From Leptobrachium leishanense (lineage: Eukaryota > Chordata > Amphibia > Anura > Megophryidae): a DNA stretch of 64,000 bases. Positions 11,752 to 24,090 of this stretch are shown in pieces (the first letter of the stretch is position 1; each line of letters starts with the position of its first letter). Both the position numbers and the translations under genes were made by a program. The stretch covers positions 242,951,721-243,015,720 of the forward strand of contig CM019067.1 of assembly GCA_009667805.1 (NCBI GenBank), in the 5' to 3' direction. The notes under the pieces are model-generated. The model had not been told where the DNA came from and ran no database searches. It was given only the letters and a program-made list of their open reading frames with translations.

Positions 11752-13679
11752 CCCCATTGCAAACGGCAAAAAAAAAGGCTCTAGGGATGTTTTCAAACAA
11801 CTATTCTGAGAGCACCTTAGTATAATTTTAATTTACACAAAATAATGCGTAATGTTCCTATCAGAAGGTAAGCGATGAACAAAACATAGAAACTCGCACT
11901 GATAGCTCAGTATCTTTACCGCAAGCAGGAACATGTTGCCATTGCAAATCAAATTTAATTGACACTTGCAATAGCAACACTAGTCGCATTAGCCTTTCCA
12001 GTTCTTTGTAGACATGTATTTATAGTTAGAAAACATAACTTTACTGGTTGGGCACACACCCAGCGGAAGGACAAATGGGACTACAGGGATTTTTCAGTAA
12101 GTGCTTTTATGAATGAAGTTTCTCTTGCTGCTGCTTGAATTCTCCTATGTGAAACACTGACATTTGTCATGGTTGCAACAATGACAATTTTCATGTTGTG
12201 TAAAACTACACCAAACACTGGTGCCAGTAGTGCAAGGGAAGGAGTGGATTGGGATAAAATTTCATCTACTGCATTCGGATGCAGTTGACAAACACGTTCA
12301 CATAATTTTCTTTGTTTTTCACTTAATGGTATATTGGCTTGCTCTCTGAATAACCATCTACTCGTAATCTCTCCTTATCTCACTGTGAGGACAATGTTTT
12401 GAGTGTCCCATAGAGAGTACAGGAAGCACAAAATGTGCATTTAAACTCACAATAAGTCTGAGATAACTAAAAAGCTACTACTCAACCTGTATTATCAAAA
12501 ATCGATAATAGCACAAGACCTACCAGTAATTAACACACCTCACATTGTCACTAGAACCTGACTTATAATAGTATACCTAGCTTGTTCTGTTCCATCTATA
12601 TTCCATGATATTTTTCTATTACAACACATGGCTCCACCAGACTTACCCTTATAGAGGTGGAAGGAGGATCCTGATCCAACGATAAATGGCAATTGATAGT
12701 TTTTCTGATGGCCCCGGTGGTGGGTAGTGTATTTTGCAGTGCATACATCTCTCAGAGATCCCAAACTCTGGTCTAATTACATCTCTTATGAGTCTCTAGC
12801 CACCTATTACATGCAAAGATTTCTGTGAATTCTAGGTCAACAACATTTGGAGGAGGTGGGGGAGTTTGACATCCCATGCAACATCATACATCATACTGGG
12901 TTGGGGGTACCCTCTATATTCTCTTTGCCAAAGGACTTAGAAAGGCTTAGGAAGGTCCCTGAATTTCATGCATTTAGGGGAAATTCATATCCTCAACAGT
13001 GAAGACATAGCATGAGGGCACGGGTTGACCGACTAAAACCTTCCATCTTCTACACTTTACATTTAACTATTAAGATATTAAGCAAGGGAAACGCAAATCA
13101 AGTGGTTTGCCATGCAGCTCAGTCTAAGGTGGCAACTTAGTATATGGGGTAATCAACAGGTGTACCCCTTGCTCAAGGGGCCTAGAAAGGTATCCACTGT
13201 ACCCTCCTGACAAGGTCAAACAACGCCAAATAAATCTTCAGGGGCATTGGTTCCTCTCATGCAGAGCAAGTTACCTTGGCATTTCAGCTCTGGCCACCAA
13301 TTTTATGGGTGATAGCAGACTGATTTGTATATGGTTCAGCCTCGTATGTAATGGCACCATCGAGCTAAAACCTTGTGACTGAGACCTGAGCCAGGACCCA
13401 CTTATGCTGTTGTTTGTTCTCAGGACCCTCACAAACCATGTGATGTTACCCTTTCAAACTTTAATCACTTAAGATGGTAACGTTTTTCTAATAAGTAAAT
13501 TGTTGGCTCATCTCATCAGACTTGTTAAGCAAAAAGACCCCCCAAGACTGCCTTTGTAATGTTTTCAGTAATACATCCATTGTAATCCATCCATGGTTTT
13601 GTTCTTTTGCAATATTATGCATTTGTTTCTAAACCGCATTTCTTTTTTCAAATTTTTGTTAAGACGTTATCTTTTCCCC

Positions 13680-14750
13680 ATCTCTTTTTTATTATAATTG
13701 TATTTGTTTGCATGAAACGCAGCAGGTACTCGCATATCTAATCTTGCAAATGAGTGGGTGGCACGCCTGCATACTTGTCACAAGAAACAACTTCAGCTTT
13801 ATGCTATAGTGTAGGTATGGGACCGGCATCGCATTCTCTCCATTATCACAGGACCTAGATACCGCAGTTCTTAAAGGCCGATAAAGTATTCAAGCTGAAA
13901 ATGAAACAAAGCTCTGACTGTATCCCTCCTTGTGTTCAGCAGAGATAAACTTCAGTGAAGTCTCAGTGCTGCTCCTGGCACAAACTTTAATTGGTAAAAT
14001 GCAGATTCTTTTTTGATCAGGCGAGGATTACTTCCCCTTATCAGTATAAAGCATCTTATTTGAAGATGAAAAGGCTCAACTGAATTACAGATGCCAACAT
14101 TGTTGCAAGGAACTGTGGCGACTGACATCTTCTGTGTAACTCTGATTTATTATCCTATACTGAGGCTAGCACGTGCTAAGTATCCTTGCGTGAGTCAGGC
14201 TGATTTGTAAATTGTTTCGACTGGATTGCGTTTTATATAAAATTCACAGCTAATGTTTCTGAAAATTATGGCAATTGAAGGAAATAATAACAGCCAAACG
14301 GGCCTGATGTAGAACCAGAAAAGTGTGAAATATTAAATAGCTTTTCAAGGATATGAAAGACGGCAGATGTTGCCTCGAATCTATCTTGGTGGTGCTTTTC
14401 CAGTTTGCCTGATAAGCTGGAGGAGGAAAGATTAATAACAGGTCCGTGTCGCTATCAGTAGCCTAGTGTCGATTTCTGTAACAGGCCTGTCTGCTCAGCA
14501 TGGAAATTATTGATTAAATAAAAATTGCCATTAGATTACAGGTTGATCCATAATCTCAACAGTAGTTGCAGACATGGCGATGCTGAGCGATGAATCAAGC
14601 ATTCTGTCCCAGTCATTTATATTACTCTGACACTAACGTCCATTAGGGATATCCATTTTCTGTACGTGCCAAAAGAGAAAGAACAACACTCCGGAGGAGG
14701 CAGAAGAAGCAGTGCATGGCATTGATAAAACCACGGTTGTGAAGGTGGAT
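13680..14750 (+). promoter_or_regulatory. candidate intronic enhancer / conserved noncoding element
   Basis: About 1 kb of balanced-composition, repeat-free sequence in the intron just before the zinc-finger exons. It is dense in homeodomain-type ATTA/TAAT cores (for example TTGATTAAATAAAAATTGCC near 14510), and a perfect palindrome TAGCACGTGCTA with a CACGTG E-box lies at 14167-14178. GLI3 introns are known to hold deeply conserved enhancers. That this is one of them is inference from appearance; it needs alignment. Confidence 0.4.
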
Positions 14751-15339
14751 AGGCGATGGCAGTCATTTGTTTTTGGAATGCACTCTTACAGAACATGTAT
14801 CGATTGGTGGGAGACGTGCATCATGGATGTTCTACCTACAATGTAGACTCACTCCTGCTATATTATGAATGAAAGCACAAAAACTACTTAGCTTTAGCAG
14901 ACTTGAATTTCTTGGTTCAAACAGACTTCAAGGATGGGGCAGACTCAGGAATATAGAAGCTCTATTTTTTTTCTCCCGTTGTCAATGTGCTTATTCAGAG
15001 TTAGATTTACGAGAGCCTGATTAAACAGGTTACCATAGCCAATAAGGGCACCGATGGAGTTAGATCACAGTTGGCATCCCTGTACGTATCTTTAAACTTC
15101 TTTTTCTTAAAAACCTATGTTATGACTGACTGGTTGACCTCCCAGTATAATAATATTGCGCCTATTCTAACTATATTTATTACAGAAGGAACGTGAACAT
15201 ATTTTTGAAGTTCAGTTTCAAATAATTGCAATAAGAAAGCAACATCTTCGAAATTTCAGAAAATTCATGTGGGGAAAATGCTCCACTAAAGCGTAATTTA
15301 GATAATATATTATTATGTTATTTATATACTACCAATAGT

Positions 15340-15738
15340 CAGGGTCAGAGTTACATCTCAGGAGCCTGTAGACACAGACATCTGGAGCCCTCTCCCCCTT
15401 AATTTTTGTTTTGGGGGAAACCAAAAAAAATGTAATATTCAACAAAAGTGGACAATAGTACTGCGTTAGAATAAAATAGAAAAAAAATATTTGTTTATTT
15501 AATTTATTTTTTTATTTTTGTATAAACCTGGTCATATTTGGTAACATTGGAAAGGCCATACTCTGGCCATACTCTGGCCTTTCCAAAGATTCCTTATATG
15601 CCCCTCTAGCCAATAGGATTCCAGAGATACAGTGGTCGACGCTACTGTAATTTTTCTTTTTTAACAAAGCTTAGCATCCCCCTGTGGTAGGTGCCTGTAG
15701 GCACATGCCTAATTTGCCTTATTATAAATCTGACCCTG
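15340..15738. mobile_element. hAT-like nonautonomous element (CAGGGTCAGA ends)
   Basis: The left end is CAGGGTCAGAGTTA and the right end TCTGACCCTG, inverted. Flanking octamers CCAATAGT (15332-15339) and CCAACAGA (15739-15746) agree at 6 of 8, fitting an old hAT 8-bp target duplication. A piece of the same end (GCCTACAGGCTCCTGAGAAG) lies at about 41667-41700. No coding capacity. Confidence 0.6.
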
Positions 15739-16349
15739 CCAACAGATTCTGCGGTGCATTACAGTAACCGATGGGGGAGGGTGAGAACAAATTACAAAAA
15801 AACATAGGAAAGGCTCTGCTCAGATGACCTTACAATCTACAGGAATAATAGTTTCCTGCTCTAGCAGGGGCCACCAAGTACACCTATTACTGTTTTCCCT
15901 AATGTCCCTAGTTCTAGACTACACTATCCTTCTTCTGTCTTGTATTAGATTAAATCAGTTGAAACCCTATATATTGTATGAAATATATTTTTTCAAAATG
16001 TCTTACAGGGATACTCTAGGAAATGTGACCATTCCATGTATTTTGAATGGAAAGAATGACTTCCCTCACCACTCTGCTGTCTCCCGTTGGGTCTCAGAGG
16101 GCTAATTCAGCCCACTGAGTACAGGGCTTAGCCGTGTCCAGAAACCGAAATCAATGAGCCTTGAAACTCTTCCTCCTCACGAACCAGACTCTTGGGACTC
16201 TCCTTTATTCAATGGCTCACACTGCGTCCCAGTCACATGACAACAACAGCAGCTTGTAAATAAGCTGCAGTATGTCATATTCGGTGCAGCACTGAGGTAG
16301 CCTGGCACTGGAATATGTGCCGGGTATGTTTTATAAACTAACTGAAAGA

Positions 16350-16970
16350 TTAAGGGCTCTATTACAATCCCCGTGCTAAAACGGGGGCGGTAGGGAAAAA
16401 AACCTGTGCCCGCAGTTTTCCCCCTACGGCCCCCGTTTTAACGGGGATTACAATGCAGGCGCAAAAAATGCTGCCTGCATTGTTTGCGCCCCCTAAGCGC
16501 AGCCGCGCGCATCCTCTTAATGGAGTCCATAGGACTCCATTGAGCTCCCCCTGCTGGTCGAGGCGAGATCCGGCTGGTCGGCGTAGTGTTACGCAGAGAG
16601 AGACTGGGGGGACTTTTTCCCCCAGTCTTTCCCTGCTCCCGTCGGCCAGAGAAGGCGAACAGAGCCGCGGTCCTCGCCACGGGACAGAGGGTGAGTATGC
16701 TTTCTGGTTTTTTTTCACCTGGTGTTAATGGATTATGCAGAAGCGGAATCCGTTAACACCAGGTTCTGGCTCTGGCTAACTTTCCGCTAAGCAGAGCCAG
16801 GCGTTAATCAGCGCTGGGACTTTGTAATACCAACGCTGATTAACCTTTGCGCTCCCTATGTTAAGTATAAGGAGCGCAAAGTACACTACCCTCGCGCTGC
16901 AAAGCACAAGGTACCAAACGCAAACGTGTTTTTTAACCCGTTTGCGTTTGGATTGTAATATGCAGTAGAT
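16350..16970. mobile_element. hairpin-chain DNA element, ATTACAAT family copy 1
   Basis: It begins AAGGGCTCTATTACAATCC and ends near GGATTGTAATATG. Inside are successive near-perfect palindromes: CCCCCGTTTTA with TAAAACGGGGG, AACCTGGTGTTAA with TTAACACCAGGTT, TAATCAGCG with CGCTGATTA, TTTGCGCTCC with GGAGCGCAAA, and CCAAACGCAAACG with CGTTTGCGTTTGG. Related elements are at 17486-18186, 38379-38765, 40251-40979 and 53340-53597. Confidence 0.65.
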
Positions 16971-17485
16971 ACCGCAGCTAACGGTAGTGCTCACGGTAGT
17001 GCTTTTTATTCCAAAATTTTGTTCTTTTATTAATGCTTTTGTCATTTTGGTGGAGTTATATAAAATATTTGATTTAGCATCATCTTGAATATTTCCCCCA
17101 AAGATGTCATCACGTACAAAACATTAACTATAGTAGAGATTCTTCCAAGATTTTAAGCCATTCAATCATCGTGTCTCTTCTTAAGTACCACAATCTCCGC
17201 CAATCTGGCAACTTTCTGTCGCGTCTTTCTCCACCCCAATCCGTAGAAAATGCTTTTAAGAGACTTCCATATCAATCGCCGCTTCTCATCTACCCCAATG
17301 GTCTATACCAGTCCCGCAAGTATTTTTCCAGTTGAACTAGAAAAGAAAATGTAATCAAAGATACCACGGTATTAGTGTGCAAGTGCAAATAAAATCAATA
17401 ACTTGCCTTCACATCAGGGCACATTTACTGTGGTGCATCAGAATCACCCATACACACTTTCAAAGATCAACCAAACGCTTTGGGC

Positions 17486-18186
17486 TAAATTACATAGTGA
17501 ACACCTAACTGTAGCGTTTGGGTTAACGCCAGGATAAGTGACTTTAACGCATACCCCCATATTACCTTGCTGACGCCAAACCTATAAGAAATCAGTTAGC
17601 GCATCGGTGGGTGCGCTAGCTTGCACGAGCTTACTGTACTTTGTGCATCCTATACTTAACATGGAGAGCGCAATCATTAATTAATGTTTTGATAAGTAAG
17701 GTTTTACAACGTGATAGCGCTAATTACTGGCTAGACGTGCAAGACAAAATGGTAGCTACACCTAAAATCTGGTACTAAATAATTCTGCATTTGCAAAATC
17801 ATTTAGCACCCCCTGAACCCCCCCAATAAATCTGTTACCTCTCATCCCGCGGTGAGAGCAGTGGCCTGATCCTCTGCTTCTTGTCGCCGAGAGCAGAGTG
17901 AGACCGGGAACAAATAGACTCTGCTTGCGTTTACTCTGCGGCATTGTTTGATCTCACGAGAGCAGGATGGTGCAGGGCTCGCGGCCCGGAAACACAACCC
18001 TCTATGGAGTCTTATGGACTACCGTGAGTATCCCAGCAGTTAGCGCTGTATTCCAGGGGAAGATGCTGAGCTAGCGCCTACCCCAGAATAGTGTGCTAAA
18101 ATGGGGACACTACGGGGAAACCCACAGGTGCAGCTTTGCGCCATTAGCATCCCCCCTTTAGCCCGAAGTACACAATAGGGCCCTTG
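17486..18186. mobile_element. ATTACAAT-family DNA element copy 2
   Basis: The right end contains CAATAGGGCCCTTG. The interior motif TACTGTACTTTGTGCATCC then TATACTTAACATGGAGAGCG is shared, with changes, with 38393-38440 and 40412-40455, and inverted at 16845-16890. Boundaries are approximate. Confidence 0.55.
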
Positions 18187-19291
18187 TGTCTGTTATCCAC
18201 TGTCAGTTGTGATGTAAAACAACTATGAATGTGGCTTCATCCCTTGTCATGATGTGACACCAAGAATCAGTTGTGAAACAATTAATGTCTCACTTGCTGT
18301 CAAGTTTCATCTGGAACGAGAAGCCTATTTCCAGGTAAATACAGGTTTGACTTGGTCCTACTGTAGAACATGTTTGTCTTTATATAAAGAGGTTTATGAA
18401 ATCTGTTCATCTATTGGCACTTATCACCAAAGGTTTAGCTATTCTATCATTGCCACTAACATCATATCTTCAAAAGGACATTCACAGATACATGATTACT
18501 GAAAAACCTCCACCGAAAAGGTTCTGTAAAGTAAAATATCTGACAGAAAGCAGATACAACGTATTTCTTGGTGGATACATTCAGACATTTGTATTTTTTT
18601 TAAAAAAAATATACTTTATAAAATGATAGATCATTGTAACAGAACTGCAGTGTTATCGGCATTTCGGAAATTACATTATATTAGTTAATTTAGGAAATTT
18701 GGCCAAATATGCACATAGTTCTAGTTAACCACATCTTATAGTCTCTCAATGTTTTCCCCAGCAGTCAATAATCTGGGAATTGCACAGAACTGACGAGGGA
18801 AACTTGAAGCCAATTTAGAAAACATATACCACACAGCTCAGTTATCTTGGCTCCAAATTTGGAATCCCCTTGTCAATTTTTCACAATTTCCGGTTTAGTA
18901 AATGAACCCACAGGGAAAGATGTAGAAAAGAGAAGTAAACGAGTCCCTGGGCAGGCATCCCAATCTTCAACAGCGTCTTTGTGTTTTTTTTGTGTAAGGA
19001 TCCCCTTTTGTATCAGCAGTCTGCAAAGTGTTTTTGGCTCAGTAAATTCCCTTTATTGAAGCTGCCAAAACACAGAAAGGTGACACTGCTATCTTTCATG
19101 GTAAAGTAACTAACAGGAGAAATTAACCCTTAGGGGACAGATTCATTGCACTGAGACTGTCCTCATATATAATTTCACTTTGAATTCTTATTTTCTCTCT
19201 TTACGTTTTGAACGTAATATCGTATTCCATCCAACCTTCATGATTAGGAAACCTCAGTCACATATACATCTCCTTAGACCATTTTTACAAG

Positions 19292-19473
19292 CAGGGTTAT
19301 TCAAAGAAAGGTGAAAATCAGGAGAACTGGCAGGAGAAGAGAACAATCTATACCAAATAGCCGATTTGGAAAGTGAGATAAATGGGAGAATTATTTTGGT
19401 TTGGCTATTTTGACCTAGAATTTCCACTTCTCCAGTCATTCTCTTGAGTTTCACCTTTCTTTGAATAAACCTG
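19292..19473. repeat. foldback element, CAGGGTTATTCA family copy 2
   Basis: 182 bp with the same ends (CAGGGTTATTCAAAG / CTTTGAATAAACCTG) and the same interior (GCCGATTTGGAAAGTGAGAT) as 4587-4768. The two arms are less similar to each other than in copy 1. Confidence 0.78.
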
Positions 19474-22463
19474 TATATCAACAACAAAACACTTGGGGGG
19501 GGGGAAATCCAGAACTGTTTCTAAAGTAAAAGTAGGACAAAGTTCTCCAAAGTGGAGCAACCACCATTGAGACCAACAGGGACATCAGGAAGATTTCATT
19601 GATATCTACGTTTTGGTTTACTCCACTTTGTAATTGATTACACCTCAATAAATCGAACCCAGTGTTTTATGTAGAGGAAATTGAATAGTACTTAAATATA
19701 TCATCAATGTTGAAAAAGAAAAATGTTTATAGACCTTTACTTGCTTTTGGTTCCATTGGGGACAAATTTTAAAGAGGCGATCTACAGTAATTCACCATCA
19801 TTAGTACACCAACATTTAGACTTTTCTTTTGTAAACCTATAGTCTATCAGTCCAAAAAACTTTAGTTGCCTTTTGTTGCACAGCTATTTCTTACAGCCTT
19901 CTTGAACAGAGCCTGGGTTAGTAAAGTTAGTATTGTAGCTAATGCAGAACAGACAGAAACATCAACACCTAAAAATGTCAGTATCTCAGGAAACACCCCC
20001 CTCACCTAAAGATTCAATTACCCGTCCAACCTCCAAAGGAACTATACGAGCTCATATTCCTTAAAAACAAAATCACATTGAACAAAAACGAGTAGAAAGA
20101 GCCAAGCCTGTTGCCTGAGCAGATTGTGTTGACGGACTCATTATTGATCTTTAAGGGTTGTCAAAAGAAAAACCTTCCAGAGTGAAACGCATGTCCCAAT
20201 TTCAACTTCTTTTTCATGCCATAAACATTTGAAAGCACTAAATTGCCAATTGAGTTTCATGATGTGTGGAAATGATTATGCCTTCCTTGGACCAACGCAA
20301 ATACTTTATAAAAATGTCAGCGGCGTGTGGAAGAGATTGGCAAGGCTCGGCCTTTGAGCCAGAATTGAGGTGTTGCGAGTCTATTTTCCATAAAACAAGG
20401 CGGAACCGCTACAAGCCATTAACTTTCCAGCTATCAATACTTTAACTATTCTGGAATTTATTTATTTTTAATGTGCTTGTTTTATTTTTTTTTTAACATG
20501 CCTTAAGAGGAAATTCATGGCACCTATAAAAAAGGAAAGGTATTTCCTGTAAACAGAAAAGAGGAACAAAATGTGCCACGTTTAGCAATTAAACTCTGGT
20601 CTCGGTTTTCACACTTTGAAGAGCACTCTGTCAAGGAGCTAGCTGCTTTGCAAAGGCATGTGGCTCACTGGTTGGTTTTTTGGTGGGTTAAATTGCTTGA
20701 TTTATACCTCTTAAAGCACATTCTATTATGTAATCTATGTTTGTGCCAGCTGAATCTACAATAAATGTTGCCTTTGACTGATTTTAACTTTGTTGTTTTC
20801 ATTGCGAGCTACAGGCACACAAATTGCATATGAAGATGTCACATATCGATGACACTTATATTGCCTGCAGCTGTAACTTGTGCCCCTCACAATGTAGAAA
20901 AAATAACTAGACAGGCCAAGTGTTACACGCAGAGAGAACATATTCTATATTTCACATTTCATTGTCAAATAATCTCACATTTTCATTGTTTTTACCTTTT
21001 TGTTAGTGGCCTGTAAATTTGATTTAAGTTTAACATTTAGGTAGCTCTACATGGAAACTAATGGTATCCAAAACTATAACATAAAGTGTGAACCTTCTCT
21101 GCGTGAAAAGTTCCACGCTGTTAAAATGGATACAAAGAACTGGCAGGATCATTGGCCCCAATTTTACGGCCTTTAGAGAATACATATCCCAATGGAGTGC
21201 ATATCCCAGGGTGTAGATGTCACATCATAAATACCACCTTTTTAACCGGCTTCACGCTGGAGTGTTCAGGCAAGCCTACCGCTATCATTTAAAGTGAAGA
21301 GCAGTCGCTTGTGATGTAACTTAGAGATCCGTGAATCCCTAGGGTCACTCTAGCCTAAATGCTAGCATGGCGGAATGGCCACAGCTGCTCCGGGCTGCTC
21401 ATTTTATTGCTGGCATCGTTTAAACATTTCCGTGGTTTTGCCTTCAGGAATGTGAGAACCCAATGTACATGTATAGCTTTTGATATGTTAATATAGCGCT
21501 CAGTGATACCGTAGAACTATATTTATGTAAATATAGTGGTTTTGTATGATTGTTCTTTATTTTTTATGTACTAATGCATCATGGAAACATATAAGGTTGG
21601 AATTCCTGTGCCAAAATCTGTTGCACGATTGGAATGTCATAACCATGTAATTCCCTTGGAATCTAACATCAAAGAAACATTCCTCTTGTTACCATAGCAT
21701 GATGAATTTATGCATATTATAGGCATTTTTGTTGTGAGCTTAGTATGAGTTAATAGATTGTTATTGATCATGTATAGGTAACAGAATATTAATGGTGCGT
21801 TCTAGCCAATGTTTCATTAACAGATTTTCTAAGGTTTCGTCAATGACATTTCATAAACCTACATTGGGAATATTTAAAATGTGTAAAACAATTTCAGCAC
21901 AGCGTGTTTCAATTATTAGTTATTTTGGCAACTTAGTATTTAGGGAATCGATACCTTCTTTAGCTTATATTGATCTAAAGATCCTGTGGGCCACACTTGG
22001 GTGATTTTGTATTTGACAAAATGCCAGGTTCCTTGGCCAGACTTGAGTTTACTTTCGGTTATTGAATGATCTTCCCATTGTAGGCTATGGGAAATTTGCT
22101 GTTGAATTCCCACCAGAGATGAGATATCGTCAGCTACACTGAATAAATTTTTTTCTTCCAGCAGATACTCATATTTTTAATTAGCGCTATGTATTTAATT
22201 GGATAATTTTGACTACTCTATTACTTTTAGATCGTTATAACTCTTTTTTAGACATAATTTGTTTTAGCATTCATTCTTTTGGAGTGTTTTTAATCAGCAA
22301 CTCGGATTTTTATATACATTGTTTTTTACATAGTTCGTCTCTTGGTAATGTACTGAAGAATTAATGAACTTCTTTTTTAATTAGTGATGTTAGAAGGAAT
22401 ATTCTCTTCTTAACGCTTGCAGTGTATTCATGGGCAGTTCTTAAACATCCAACAAACTATCAC

Positions 22464-22550
22464 TTGAACCCAGGACATACTTGAAGACGAGAGAATTCTC
22501 AATGTATCCTTCCTGGTAAAATACTTTGCAAATAAATAAATAAATTTGAC
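22464..22550 (+). repeat. LINE/SINE 3' tail fragment, + strand
   Basis: GAACCCAGGACATACTTGAA, then CAATGTATCCTTCCTGGTAA and an AATAAATAAATAAA end. This is the tail shared by the SINE at 31236 and the L2-like LINE at 50905-51346. Confidence 0.65.
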
Positions 22551-23292
22551 TATTTCTATTTAAAAGGTAAAGCTCGGCTTGTAATTTATTTAAAACATGT
22601 CATCAAATAGCTTTTTTTTTATTCCTTTCAAAATAATTTTTTTACCTTACATATAACATGTTCAAAATATAAATGCTAGAGCACGCAGAAGATTAAATGA
22701 AGCCTCCCTTCCGTGTTATGATTGACTTTTTTCCCCCCTTTTTTCTTCACTAAGTCCCTCCTGAGGGCATATCTTCTCTTTGGGATCAGGAATATAATAA
22801 GGCATTTCTTTCTCTCTTTCTCTCTCCAGGATATTGTGTCTTTCTCTGTACATTTAAATTGCAACAGAAAGCACTTTGGAGCAAAATACAGTGTTTTCTT
22901 TGTGCAGAAGCCAGGGATTTTCTCTTTTGGGAATTCTCTGACTTGTATTTGAACATACAGGTTGAGCATGTTTAACCTATTGACTGTGGCACACGGGCAG
23001 CTGCAAAACCAGCAGATAAAATAAAAAAAGAAGATATCATATCAAATGAGGACACAAATATGACCCAGCTGGCAATGGGTCTTGGAGTCAAGTCAGCGAT
23101 TCAGTAATTGTAAAAGAAAAAACAAAAACAAAAAATAAACGAAACCATAATGATTGATGAAGCCCTGTGATATAAAAGCAATCTATTGCTTCAGGGTCAT
23201 TTGTGAGGGCTATAAATCCTTAGTAATATACTATGTAAATTAGGTAATTTAATAAAGAGTAGACTCTGTTGGAATTGTGGAGTTTAGACAAG

Positions 23293-23477
23293 TCGGGTTA
23301 AGTAAATCAATTTTTAAAAAAATATTTTTTATTCAAAGATAATATGTGAATAAAGTTATTAATAAAAAAAGATTTTACAAATAAATCGGGTTAAGTAAAT
23401 CAATTTTTAAAAAAATATTTTTTATTTAAAGATAATATGTGAATAAAGTTATTAATAAAAAAAGATTTTACAAGTAA
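23293..23477 (+). repeat. 93-bp tandem duplication
   Basis: Two almost identical AT-rich units, each starting TCGGGTTAAGTAAATCAATT, begin at 23293 and 23386. Only a few bases differ, so the duplication is recent compared with surrounding intron. Confidence 0.85.
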
Positions 23478-24019
23478 ACATATTATATTAGTAAGGTATC
23501 ATTTTCAGATAAGGGAGCAGCAATTTTAAAAACCCTCATCTGCAATAAATATGTATGTAAAATTCTGCTATCACAATTCACATATTTCTTTTTTGTGTAG
23601 GGACCAGTAAACATGTTCCATTCAAATATTTATCTTTAAATTATTTTTTGACTGTTTTTTCTTTTTTTTTCTTCACTTTAGCTGCACAAAAGATTCATGT
23701 TTTTAAGAGAAAAAATAAGTGTCCCGTGACACTTGCAGTTTATAAGAACATACCTAACTGTAAATAGAGAATAGACATACAAACGTTTTATTTTTCAGTC
23801 AATTCTAATCATGCTAATTCTCAATCAATTCTTATTCTGATTGAAAAGAATTTCTACCACATCGATAAGCAATGCGTTTGGCAGTCTTGCATTGTTTTCT
23901 ATGTGTGCTTTTATTACATATATTTACAGCAAAACAAAGTTTTATATTCTGTGCAAATAAAATGAAAGAATGTGTAGAAAGAGTCATTTTAATAGCTTCT
24001 ATTATTAATTGAGCTACAT

Positions 24020-24090
24020 AATTTATTTATTTATAAAGGATTTTACCAGGAAGGATACATTGAGATTTCTCTCGTTTTCAAGTACGTCCA
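24020..24090 (-). repeat. LINE/SINE 3' tail fragment, - strand
   Basis: ATTTATTTATTTATAAAGGA then TTTTACCAGGAAGGATACAT and TTTTCAAGTACGTCC. This is the inverted tail also seen at 50905-50990. Confidence 0.65.

Noticed and set aside
20180..20215. GTGAAACGCATGTCCC as a third hammerhead-like motif
   Set aside because: There is no CTGANGA or complementary stem I upstream within a plausible distance.
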